Shown piece after piece: positions 1 to 7,261 of a stretch of 64,000 nt of DNA (within the stretch, counting starts at the first letter, position 1; each line of letters begins with the position of its first letter). The DNA comes from SABI01 sp963678555. Lineage in GTDB: Bacteria; Spirochaetota; Spirochaetia; Sphaerochaetales; Sphaerochaetaceae. The notes below the pieces were generated by a model. That model was not told the origin of the DNA. It saw only the letters and a list, made by a program, of their open reading frames with translations, and did not search any database. The DNA lies in assembly GCA_963678555.2 (NCBI GenBank), contig CAXXJA010000002.1, positions 1,251,878 to 1,315,877 on the forward strand, read 5' to 3'. The translations under genes were made by a program, and so were the position numbers.

Positions 1-320
1 TCATCAGCAATGTTGCTCCCCTTTTCGACCAGCACCCTTTTAACAACCTTGCCTTCCGGGCCGGTCTGGTGGGTGACCAGGGTCATGCCGAACATGCTGC
101 GGGCGAATTGTTTGACTTCATCCGCAGTTTTGGCAATTTTGACGCCGCCGCCCTTGCCGCGGCCGCCCGCATGAATCTGGGCTTTGACCGCCCAGGGGCC
201 GTCGCCAAGGCGGCGTGCCCAATCGCGGGCAGAATTACTGTTGTAGACCACGTGCCCTTCCGGAACAGGAACACCGAAATTGCGTAGAATCGCCTTTGCC
301 TGATACTCGTGAATGTTCAT
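1..320 (-). CDS. sucC: Succinate-CoA ligase beta subunit, N-terminal part
   Basis: Partial gene running off the left edge. The minus-strand frame from the ATG at 318-320 reads MNIHEYQAKAILRNFGVPVP, the classic SucC start, followed by the ATP-grasp region with VKAQIHAGGRGKGGGVK and GPEGKVVKRVLVEKG. SucC with SucD interconverts succinyl-CoA and succinate with ADP/ATP (or GDP/GTP) in the TCA cycle. Only about 106 residues are visible, so catalytic and CoA-binding parts lie outside. No stop interrupts the frame. Confidence 0.95.
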   Translation of the reverse strand, partial: MNIHEYQAKAILRNFGVPVPEGHVVYNSNSARDWARRLGDGPWAVKAQIHAGGRGKGGGVKIAKTADEVKQFARSMFGMTLVTHQTGPEGKVVKRVLVEKGSNIAD

Positions 321-394
321 TGCGTCCTCACATGGTTAGAAAAAAGATACGGGTTCGTTGCCGAATGCCGCAAACAAGATGAATCAAAGACCTG

Positions 395-585
395 CCAATT
401 AGTTTTCATCCGGAAACGGCTTTTTCCCGCTGTAGCAGCGTCAACCTGCAGGCTTACTTGTGCGGCGTACCGGTGCACGCCTCCGCGCAAGCCTTTGATT
501 TTCTTGCCACAACGGAAAACCGCTCGTTTCCAATCTGAAAACTTAATTAGTCGCCATCCAGTGTTTCCGGATGCCAACTAATTAG
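395..585. repeat. Inverted-repeat element A, copy 1 (MITE-like)
   Basis: About 190 bp in the sucC-tal intergenic region. The left end (ATTAGTTTTCATCCGGAAAC) is matched in reverse complement by the right end (GTTTCCGGATGCCAACTAAT). Inside is a hairpin-prone GTGCGGCGTA...ACGCCTCCGCGCA segment. Similar copies lie at 27284-27471 (inverted) and 39926-40077 (right end lost). No gene lies inside. The rest of the 321-771 interval holds only this element and a terminator. Confidence 0.8.
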
Positions 586-703
586 GAACTGCCCTGCGTA
601 TACCTGAGAGCCACATTGATGTCAAGCCGTCAGGGGGTAGGAAATGAACAAATTAAATCAATGTTTTATCTTGCTGCAAGGGAAAATATAACTGATAACG
701 TAT

Positions 704-745
704 AAAAAAACAAAGCCGGAGAACGGGTCTCCGGCTTTGTTTTTT
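704..745 (-). terminator. Bidirectional intrinsic terminator after tal
   Basis: A perfect 12-bp stem CAAAGCCGGAGA / TCTCCGGCTTTG (711-722, 728-739) with a 5-base loop, seven A on the left and six T on the right. It sits 27 bp past the tal stop codon, so it should end the minus-strand tal transcript. The T-run on the plus side makes it usable in both directions. Confidence 0.85.
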
Positions 746-771
746 ACTGTTGCATGGGAATGGGGATCTGA

Positions 772-1413
772 TTATTTGGTTTTCTCCCAGTCGGCCAGGA
801 ACTTGGCAATGCCGACATCGGTCAACGGATGTTTTGCCAGCTGGGTTATGACTGCATAAGGAATGGTACAGATATCGGCACCGATCAACCCGGCATTCAG
901 GACATGCATGGGCGAGCGCACCGAGGCGACGATGATTTCGGTCGAGTAGCCGTAATTGTCGAAAATGGTCCGGATCTGTTCAACCCCTTCCAACCCTTCC
1001 TGGCCGACATCGTCGAGGCGGCCGACAAAGGGGGAGACGTAGGTTGCGCCGGCTTTGGCGGCGAGCAGGGCCTGCAGGGGCGAAAAAATCAGCGTGACGT
1101 TGGTGTTGATCCCTTCGCTGCTGAACTGTTTGGTAGCCTTAAGCCCCTCGGTGGTCATCGGTACTTTGATGACGATGTTGTCGTTGATTTTGGCCAGCTC
1201 ACGCCCTTCACTGAGCATTCCCGGCGCATCCAGGGCAATGACCTCGGCTGAAATGGGACCATCGACAAGGGCAGTGATCTCGGTGAGGACCTCTTTGAAG
1301 TCGCGGCCGCTTTTGGCGATCAGGCTGGGGTTGGTGGTGACTCCGTCAACCAGACCCAGGTCGTGAGCAGCGCGGATTTCCTCAATTTCAGCGGTATCGA
1401 TAAAAAACTTCAT
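772..1413 (-). CDS. tal: Transaldolase, small (FSA/TalC-like) type
   Basis: 213 residues, the usual length of the short bacterial transaldolase/fructose-6-phosphate aldolase group. It starts MKFFIDTAEIEEIR and carries GVTTNPSLIAKSG, the Schiff-base lysine in NIVIKVPMTTEGLKA and the TYVSPFVGRLDD motif. It moves a dihydroxyacetone unit between sugar phosphates in the non-oxidative pentose phosphate pathway. It stands alone with its own terminator at 704-745. Whether it acts as transaldolase or as fructose-6-phosphate aldolase cannot be settled by reading. Confidence 0.92.
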   Translation of the reverse strand: MKFFIDTAEIEEIRAAHDLGLVDGVTTNPSLIAKSGRDFKEVLTEITALVDGPISAEVIALDAPGMLSEGRELAKINDNIVIKVPMTTEGLKATKQFSSEGINTNVTLIFSPLQALLAAKAGATYVSPFVGRLDDVGQEGLEGVEQIRTIFDNYGYSTEIIVASVRSPMHVLNAGLIGADICTIPYAVITQLAKHPLTDVGIAKFLADWEKTK

Positions 1414-1436
1414 CTGGATGGCTCCCTGTAAAAGAT

Positions 1437-1688
1437 TTAATTGCCCTGTGCTTGTTTAAACTTTTTCAAGCATTCTTTAGAGCAGAAGTAATATTCCCGG
1501 CCGTGAAAGTGGGCCTTGATGGCATCGCTTTGCGGCAGATAGGTTCCGCACTGCGGATCTTCAACCATGGTTTCTCCCTGGTTGGTACGACTGGGCGGTC
1601 GCCTGGATTTGCCGGAACGCAGCAGCAGCCCGGAAAAAAAAGAGTAGACGACGAATCCGAGCAGGGCCAGTAGTAGAAGTTTGATCAT
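1437..1688 (-). CDS. PP0621-like membrane-anchored YHS-type protein
   Basis: 83 residues from the ATG at 1686-1688. A longer in-frame extension exists, but it overlaps folK and has unlikely composition. Residues 1-20 form one hydrophobic segment (IKLLLLALLGFVVYSFFSGL). A short basic linker follows, then a small YHS-like domain with MVEDPQCGTYLP and YYFCSKECLKKF. The cysteines in CGTY and FCSKEC suggest metal binding. The family is usually found next to metabolic genes with no fixed role. It starts 4 bp past the folK stop, so the two are probably cotranscribed. Confidence 0.75.
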   Translation of the reverse strand: MIKLLLLALLGFVVYSFFSGLLLRSGKSRRPPSRTNQGETMVEDPQCGTYLPQSDAIKAHFHGREYYFCSKECLKKFKQAQGN

Positions 1689-1692
1689 AAAG

Positions 1693-2217
1693 TTACCATG
1701 CTTTGTGTAAACAATGAATCCCCTGTTCCGGGGGCAACTTGTCAAGCAACTCCAGCATTGAACATTGTAACTGCGGATGCTGCAGCTGGGGGGCCAGATC
1801 GCAAAGCGGGCGCAGCACAAAATGCCGCTCTGCCAGGCGGGGGTGCGGCAACGTCAACTGGTTGCTGTCCAGAATCTGGTTGTCGACAAATAACAGATCA
1901 ATGTCCAGGGGGCGAGGCCCCCAGTGAACGGTTCTGACCCGGCCGGACTCATGCTCCAGCTGCTGGCAGAACAGGAGCAGTTCAACGGCCGCTAATTCCG
2001 TATTGATTTCGAGGACGGCATTCATGAAATCGGGTTGTCCCTGGGGACCACCGACGGGTGGCGTAGAATACAGTGGGGAACTGGCTTTAAGCTGGACCTG
2101 TGGGTGTGCCGCCAGCTGTTGCCGGGCTCGTCGAAAATGGGTCAGGGGGTGATCGATATTACCGCCGAGGCCGAGAAAAGCTCGACTCTGATTTCGCTCT
2201 GTCATAACCTGAGGCAT
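1693..2217 (-). CDS. folK: HPPK, 6-hydroxymethyl-dihydropterin pyrophosphokinase
   Basis: 174 residues. It transfers pyrophosphate from ATP to 6-hydroxymethyl-7,8-dihydropterin in folate synthesis. Visible signatures are FLGLGGNIDHP near the start, SPLYSTPPVGGPQGQPDFMN, and the HPPK hallmark VHWGPRPLDIDLLFVDNQ followed by LTLPHPRLAERHFVLRPL. The start could be the first ATG (2217) or the fifth codon (2205); neither has a strong ribosome site. The YHS-like gene follows directly. Confidence 0.93.
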   Translation of the reverse strand: MPQVMTERNQSRAFLGLGGNIDHPLTHFRRARQQLAAHPQVQLKASSPLYSTPPVGGPQGQPDFMNAVLEINTELAAVELLLFCQQLEHESGRVRTVHWGPRPLDIDLLFVDNQILDSNQLTLPHPRLAERHFVLRPLCDLAPQLQHPQLQCSMLELLDKLPPEQGIHCLHKAW

Positions 2218-2270
2218 TAAAGCACAAGCCGGGAAATAAAATCAATTTGCCAATCGCGGGGATGACATAA

Positions 2271-2684
2271 ATGCAGTTAAATCTCACTCTGGGCGTGACC
2301 GATTTGCAGCAGAGCCAAATATTTTACAGCGAAATCCTCGAGCTGGCCGTCGACAGTCAGCCGTCGCACCACAGCCAACCAGCGTTCCTGCTGGTCAGAT
2401 GCGGCGCAACCCGCCTTGTTTTACAGCCCCTGGCGGTCTTGGAAGCCCAGCATCCGGCCCTGTTGCAGAATCTTAGTCGCGATACCCTGGGGGTTGGCCT
2501 GCAACTGGAATTCAGCTGTCCGGATCTGAGCGCCCTTTTGCACAGGCTGCAGACGCGGCACTGGCCAATCCTCTATGAACTGGACGATCGGGAACATCAG
2601 CGCCGCGAACTGTGGTTGCACGATCCCGACGGCTACCTGCTGGTCTTGAACGAGGAGCAGGAGCCGGTCGATCTTCGGTCCTGA
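2271..2684 (+). CDS. VOC (glyoxalase/bleomycin-resistance) family protein
   Basis: 137 residues with the paired beta-alpha-beta-beta-beta pattern of the vicinal-oxygen-chelate fold. The N-half has LTLGVTDLQQSQIFYSEILEL and the C-half has ELWLHDPDGYLLVLNEEQEP. Such proteins bind a divalent metal and act as lyases, dioxygenases or binding proteins; the substrate cannot be told. It is transcribed away from folK and converges on glgC with an 11-bp gap. Confidence 0.8.
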   Translation: MQLNLTLGVTDLQQSQIFYSEILELAVDSQPSHHSQPAFLLVRCGATRLVLQPLAVLEAQHPALLQNLSRDTLGVGLQLEFSCPDLSALLHRLQTRHWPILYELDDREHQRRELWLHDPDGYLLVLNEEQEPVDLRS

Positions 2685-2695
2685 GTACAGGCGCG

Positions 2696-3979
2696 TTAGG
2701 CGTACCCTTCCGGCTGACCGAGCATTCCGCGGGTGACCAGCACAATCCCTTTTTCCGTGATCCTGAAACCGTTTTTCCGATCCTCTTCCGGGTCATAGCC
2801 GATGACCATTCCTTCGGGGATTTCACAGCCGCGATCAAGGATGGCCCGTTTGATTTTGCAGTCTCGATGGATGATCACCTCCGGCAGGATGACCGCTTCG
2901 TCAACGGTCGAGAAAGAGTGCACCCGGACATTGGAAAAGAGCAGGGATTTATTGAGCCTGGAGCCGGAAATGATACAGCCGCCGGCAACGGTCGAATCGA
3001 CGGCCATGCCGCGACGATCATCATCGTTGAAAACGAACTTGGCCGATGGCAGGTGCATCTGATAGGTCCAGATCGGCCAATTGGGGTTGTAGAGGTTCAA
3101 TTCGGGGGCCGGGGAGATCAACTCCATGTTGGCTTCCCAGAAAGCATCGAGGGTTCCGACGTCGCGCCAGTAGGCGCGTTCGCCGGTTTCCTGATCGCGG
3201 AAAGGATAGGCGTAGACGGCATGGTCCTTGATGATGGAGGGGATGATGTTCTTGCCGAAATCATGATCGGATTCCGGGTTTTTGCCGTCCCGGCGCAGAT
3301 TGTCGAACAGGAAATCGGTATTGAAAATATAGTTTCCCATAGAAGCCAGGGCCATGCCGGGCTTGCCGGGGATTTCCGCAGGGTGGGCCGGTTTTTCCTG
3401 AAAGCCGATAATCCGTAGATCCTCATCGATCTCCATCACTCCGAATGCGCCGGCCGCCTCTTCCACGGGGACTTCCAGGCAGGAGACCGTCATATCGGCG
3501 GCCGATTCCACGTGTGCCAACAGCATGGAACGATAATCCATGGTATAGACATGGTCGCCGGAAAGAACCAGAACGTACTTGGGGCGTTCGGCGCGAATGA
3601 TATCCAGGTTCTGGTAAACCGCATCCGCGGTTCCCTGATACCATTCATCGGAAAAGCGCTGGGATGCCGGCAGGACTTCGACAAACTCCCCCAATTCCTT
3701 TTTGAAATGGCTCCAGCCCCGGACCAGGTGGCGGATCAGGGAGTGGGACTTGTATTGGGTCAGTACACCAATCCGGCGAATCCCCGAATTGATACAATTG
3801 GACAGGGGAAAGTCAATGATCCGGTATTTTCCGCCGATATAGACCGCCGGCTTGGCGCGCCAGTTGGTCAGTTCATAAAGTCTTGAGCCCCTTCCCCCGG
3901 CCAGAACAAGGGCAAAAGTATCTTTGACCAGGTGATCAACATAGCGGTAGACAATGTGACGGTCGGATTTGTTGGGCAT
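2696..3979 (-). CDS. glgC: Glucose-1-phosphate adenylyltransferase
   Basis: 427 residues from the ATG at 3977-3979, preceded by GGAGAG at good spacing; an upstream in-frame Met lacks this support. It makes ADP-glucose from ATP and glucose-1-phosphate, the committed step of glycogen synthesis. Visible are the pyrophosphorylase motif LVLAGGRGSRLYELT, RAKPAVYIGGKYRIIDFPLS, the substrate region YQGTADAVYQNL, VLVLSGDHVYTMDY, and the EKP of GFQEKP. The C-terminal third is the left-handed beta-helix with HSFSTVDEAVILPEV. No other glg genes are in view. Confidence 0.95.
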   Translation of the reverse strand: MPNKSDRHIVYRYVDHLVKDTFALVLAGGRGSRLYELTNWRAKPAVYIGGKYRIIDFPLSNCINSGIRRIGVLTQYKSHSLIRHLVRGWSHFKKELGEFVEVLPASQRFSDEWYQGTADAVYQNLDIIRAERPKYVLVLSGDHVYTMDYRSMLLAHVESAADMTVSCLEVPVEEAAGAFGVMEIDEDLRIIGFQEKPAHPAEIPGKPGMALASMGNYIFNTDFLFDNLRRDGKNPESDHDFGKNIIPSIIKDHAVYAYPFRDQETGERAYWRDVGTLDAFWEANMELISPAPELNLYNPNWPIWTYQMHLPSAKFVFNDDDRRGMAVDSTVAGGCIISGSRLNKSLLFSNVRVHSFSTVDEAVILPEVIIHRDCKIKRAILDRGCEIPEGMVIGYDPEEDRKNGFRITEKGIVLVTRGMLGQPEGYA

Positions 3980-4037
3980 GTTCTCTCCTTGCCGGGTGAT
4001 AGAAACAGGACTGCAGTCAGCTGGAATCAATCTTTAT

Positions 4038-4186
4038 CAGGTTGTTGAAAAAGTCCATCTCTGGCCTTTTTCAAGCCCGGTGGAGAAAAGTGCGATTTTC
4101 TCCACCTTACAAAATCAATGACTTACAAGATGTCATTGATTTTGATCGCTCGTCCATGGGCTCAACAGGCTGTTTTTAACAACCTG
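4038..4186. repeat. Inverted-repeat element M (MITE-like, three palindromes)
   Basis: 149 bp with terminal inverted repeats CAGGTTGTTGAAAAA / TTTTTAACAACCTG. Inside are two further hairpins: GTGGAGAAAA with TTTTCTCCAC, and AAAATCAATGAC with GTCATTGATTTT. It occupies most of the glgC-upstream interval 3980-4318. An internally deleted relative lies at 27246-27285. No coding capacity. Confidence 0.75.
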
Positions 4187-4318
4187 CTATATCTTTATAT
4201 TAAAGATTAGTCGCATTTATGTGTTCCGGCAACCTCTGTTCCGGGATTTTTCTCATTGGTTGAGGTCGTCAGTTGAACGACAGAGACGCGTCCTTGGCCC
4301 GAGAACAGACGGTTGGGC

Positions 4319-5212
4319 TTATGCCGGTTTGCGGTTGGTCAGGTAGACTCCGCAACTCACCAGAATCAGACCGGTCAGCAAGGACAGGGTCAGGGGCTCC
4401 CCAAGCAGCCAGACCGAGAGCATGACCCCGCTGACCGGGACAAAATTGATGAACTGCCCGGCTCGGGTCGAACCGATTTTTTGGATCCCCTGGTAATACC
4501 AGATAAACGCCAGCACCGTTCCGCACAGGCCCAGGTAAAACAGACAGATCCAGGCGGACAGGGAATATTTGGGTAATTGCGAGAGCAGCCCTTCGTGCAG
4601 AGCGACCGGGCATAACAGCACTGTGCCGACCAGGGACGAATAGGTCACGGCTTCCAGCGGGGAAAAACCGCGCATGGCAATCCGTCCGACCAGCGAGTAA
4701 ACCACCCAGCTGACCACGCAGCCGAAGATATACAGCTCTCCTTTGCCGATTCCTTGCGCAATGATCTGCTGCGGGTGGCCGTGGGTAATGACCACCAGCG
4801 CTCCGAAAATCGAGAGCAGGATTCCCGCAAGCTTCGGCAGGGTCAGCTTCTCGCCCAGCAGTAGCGCGGCGAACAGGGCAATGATGATCGGGTTGTTGGC
4901 AATGATCACCGCCGCCCGACTCGCTTCAATCAACTCCAGCCCTTTAAAGAAAAAAGCATTGTAGGAGAAAATTCCGCTCAGACCGAGCAGCAGGAGCGGG
5001 AACCACTGATTTTTACGGATTCGGGGCAGTCCGCCGGAGGTTCGCAGACAAATCAACACCAGGGCGACGGAAGCGATACTGAAACGGATAAAGGCCGAAG
5101 AAAAGGGGGTGGCATAGCTGCCTAGCAGGCGCCCGGCAATAAATGTTCCCCCCCAGAATATGGCCATGAGTAGCAGTTTGAGGTAGGTGGTCAGGTTTGA
5201 ATCTGCAGGCAT
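4319..5212 (-). CDS. EamA-family (DMT superfamily) transporter
   Basis: 297 residues with about ten hydrophobic segments in two EamA repeats. The N-repeat has LLLMAIFWGGTFIAGRLLG and NAFFFKGLELIEASRAAVI. The C-repeat has SWVVYSLVGRIAMRGFSP and FIWYYQGIQKIGSTRAGQFI. This family exports metabolites, amino acids or drugs across the inner membrane; the substrate is unknown. It lies downstream of a second EamA gene in the same direction with a 96-bp gap, so the pair may be one operon. Confidence 0.88.
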   Translation of the reverse strand: MPADSNLTTYLKLLLMAIFWGGTFIAGRLLGSYATPFSSAFIRFSIASVALVLICLRTSGGLPRIRKNQWFPLLLLGLSGIFSYNAFFFKGLELIEASRAAVIIANNPIIIALFAALLLGEKLTLPKLAGILLSIFGALVVITHGHPQQIIAQGIGKGELYIFGCVVSWVVYSLVGRIAMRGFSPLEAVTYSSLVGTVLLCPVALHEGLLSQLPKYSLSAWICLFYLGLCGTVLAFIWYYQGIQKIGSTRAGQFINFVPVSGVMLSVWLLGEPLTLSLLTGLILVSCGVYLTNRKPA

Positions 5213-5308
5213 GGTCCAATAAGTCTCAAGCGGGTTGGAGGATAATGTCAGTGCCGGAGGTGCTTCCGCCTGTCCAGGTCGCCCTGCCGCTGGCCGGGGA
5301 ACCGATTG

Positions 5309-6178
5309 TCAGTTGAATTCCGGCCGGTTTTGCGGCTGCTTGCCCCAGCGTTCGTGCAGAATCAGCGAGAACAGCAGCACTGCGCCACCGATGCTGAGTC
5401 GGAGCAGGTCGGCGTCGCGGTTCCAGATCAGCAGGTTGACCACGAGCCCGGCGGGAATTAGGGCATTGTTCATGATCGCCAAGGTTCCGGCATCGACCTT
5501 GGTGGCCCCTTTGTTCCAGAAGAAATAACCCAGTCCCGAGGCGATCACGCCCAGGTAGATGAGGATTTCCCATTGCAGCGAGGTGGTCGGCAGCTTGGCC
5601 GGATTACCGAACAGCAACCAGGTGATGACGGTGACGACCAGCGCTCCCAGATAGAAATAACCGAAGATTGCCCGTTGTGAAAGGATATTTTTTTCTTTTT
5701 CCAGCAGCACCTTGTAGCCGACCTGGCCCAGGGCAAAGCAGATGTTGGCGCCCTGGACCACCAGGAAACCGACAAAAATCTGATCACCGATGCCGTTGTA
5801 ACGGATGATTCCCGCCCCCAGCACTGCGAGCAGGGCTGTGACCAGGTAGCGTGCGCTGAACCGTCCCTGCATGAGATCAAAGATCAGGGTGACATAGACC
5901 GGGGTCAGAATGGTGAAAATGAGAACTTCGGGGACGGTCAGGAGCAGGAACGACTGGTAGTAGAACACGTACATGCAGCCGAGCTGAATGGCGCCCAGGG
6001 CCATCATTTTGGCGGCCAGTTTAACCGGAGCAGGACGCAGAAACGGCAGAAAAATCAGCGTCGCCAGAGCAACCCGGGTGAGCACGGAAAAATATGCATC
6101 AACCTGGCCGGCCAGGTAAACGCCGATCAGGCTGAAAGAAAATGCCCAAAGAATCGTGATAGCGCAAAGATAACCCAT
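5309..6178 (-). CDS. EamA-family (DMT superfamily) transporter
   Basis: 289 residues counted from the ATG at 6176-6178, which is preceded by AAGGATG; the longer frame to 6301 adds a hydrophilic stretch atypical of the family. Ten hydrophobic segments are visible, with ITILWAFSFSLIGVYLAGQV in repeat one and VIASGLGYFFWNKGATKVDA in repeat two. The proline- and glycine-rich ends of the helices fit carboxylate or amino-acid exporters. Its closest functional partner in the window is the EamA gene downstream. Confidence 0.87.
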   Translation of the reverse strand: MGYLCAITILWAFSFSLIGVYLAGQVDAYFSVLTRVALATLIFLPFLRPAPVKLAAKMMALGAIQLGCMYVFYYQSFLLLTVPEVLIFTILTPVYVTLIFDLMQGRFSARYLVTALLAVLGAGIIRYNGIGDQIFVGFLVVQGANICFALGQVGYKVLLEKEKNILSQRAIFGYFYLGALVVTVITWLLFGNPAKLPTTSLQWEILIYLGVIASGLGYFFWNKGATKVDAGTLAIMNNALIPAGLVVNLLIWNRDADLLRLSIGGAVLLFSLILHERWGKQPQNRPEFN

Positions 6179-6374
6179 AATCCATTCATCCTTTGATACG
6201 TCTGCTGCAGGCTCAAAAACACAGAGCCCGAAAGATGTTGGATGGGTGAATTGCTGGCGGGCTCTGCTGCTGATCATGCCCGGAGCGCCCCGTTTAGTCA
6301 ACCCAAAGATTGCTAATGGTTGACGAGCCGGGTAATGCGGTCGCTATCAGCTCTCGAACGGCTTTTTCTGGGGT

Positions 6375-7034
6375 TTATTCGTCGTTGAGACCGATCTCTT
6401 CGGCCGAGATGATTTCAGTTTCCGCCTTTGCCTGTTCCTGCCACAGCTTGATCCGGGGATGATCCAGCACGGTCTGGACATACTGCCGGGCCAGGGTGGA
6501 CAAAGGTGGATTGTAGCTGGCAAAGCGCATGGCTACAGGTGCGAACATGCAGTCGGCAATGGAAAAAGAGCCGAACAGCCAGGGCCCTTGGGAACTGTGT
6601 TCGTGAATGCATTCGGACCAGATTGCGTCGACCCGGTCAATATCCCGTTGCAATTCCTCGGTCATGGCGACCTGCCGCTGGTGGGCTCTGCAGTTCATGG
6701 GCAGTTGCCTCCGCAGAGCGAAAAAACCGGAGTGCATCTCAGCACAGTAGGAGCGGGCTTTTGCCCTGGCGATGCGGTCGTTGGGCCAGCCCTGGCCGGA
6801 GAGAAAGGTTTCGGAAATATATTCGCAGATGGCCAGTGAATCCCAGACCGTTATTTCCCCGTCCAGCAATATGGGAACCCGCCCAGCCGCGGAATACTGG
6901 CTGATCGCTGCGGCGGTGTCCGGGGTTGACAGGGGAATGCGGATTTCTTCAAACGGAAGGTCAAACCCTGCGAGCATAAACCAGGCCCGTAACGACCATG
7001 AAGAGTAGTTCTTGTTGCCGATAACCAGTTTCAC
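6375..7034 (-). CDS. Glutathione S-transferase family protein
   Basis: 219 residues. The N-terminal thioredoxin-like domain starts MKLVIGNKNYSSWSLRAWFM, with the conserved Ser-Ser-Trp-Ser stretch where the catalytic Ser/Cys lies in zeta/YfcF-like GSTs. It continues with GRVPILLDGEITVWDSLAICEY, which includes the glutathione-binding Asp-Ser. The all-helical C-domain follows. The substrate is unknown. A run of 11 G lies 17 bp upstream of the start codon. Confidence 0.9.
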   Translation of the reverse strand: MKLVIGNKNYSSWSLRAWFMLAGFDLPFEEIRIPLSTPDTAAAISQYSAAGRVPILLDGEITVWDSLAICEYISETFLSGQGWPNDRIARAKARSYCAEMHSGFFALRRQLPMNCRAHQRQVAMTEELQRDIDRVDAIWSECIHEHSSQGPWLFGSFSIADCMFAPVAMRFASYNPPLSTLARQYVQTVLDHPRIKLWQEQAKAETEIISAEEIGLNDE

Positions 7035-7050
7035 AGCGGCCTCCAGTGGT

Positions 7051-7061
7051 GGGGGGGGGGG
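7051..7061. repeat. G11 homopolymer upstream of the GST gene
   Basis: Eleven consecutive G on the plus strand, read as C11 just 5' of the GST ribosome-binding region. Such tracts are prone to slipped-strand changes and can alter promoter spacing. Tract length may also be an assembly artefact. Confidence 0.7.
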
Positions 7062-7261
7062 AATTTGTACAACAGGCGGAACGAATGTATCAGTTTAGCA
7101 CTTTTTGTGCATTTGAAAACGATTCTGCTTCAGCAGGATCGGTCAATTTTGTTTAGCCGGTGGTGAGTTGGCGATCGAGACCAGAGGTGGCAGCAGTTTT
7201 AGCAAGGCCGTTGAAAACAGTCTGTTGAGGTGGGTCAGCAAACAACCCAGGTGAATTGACC

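Noticed and set aside
2612..3418. A 268-codon plus-strand frame opposite glgC
   Set aside because: It lies entirely antisense to a clear glgC and shares its codon-position bias; it has no family features.
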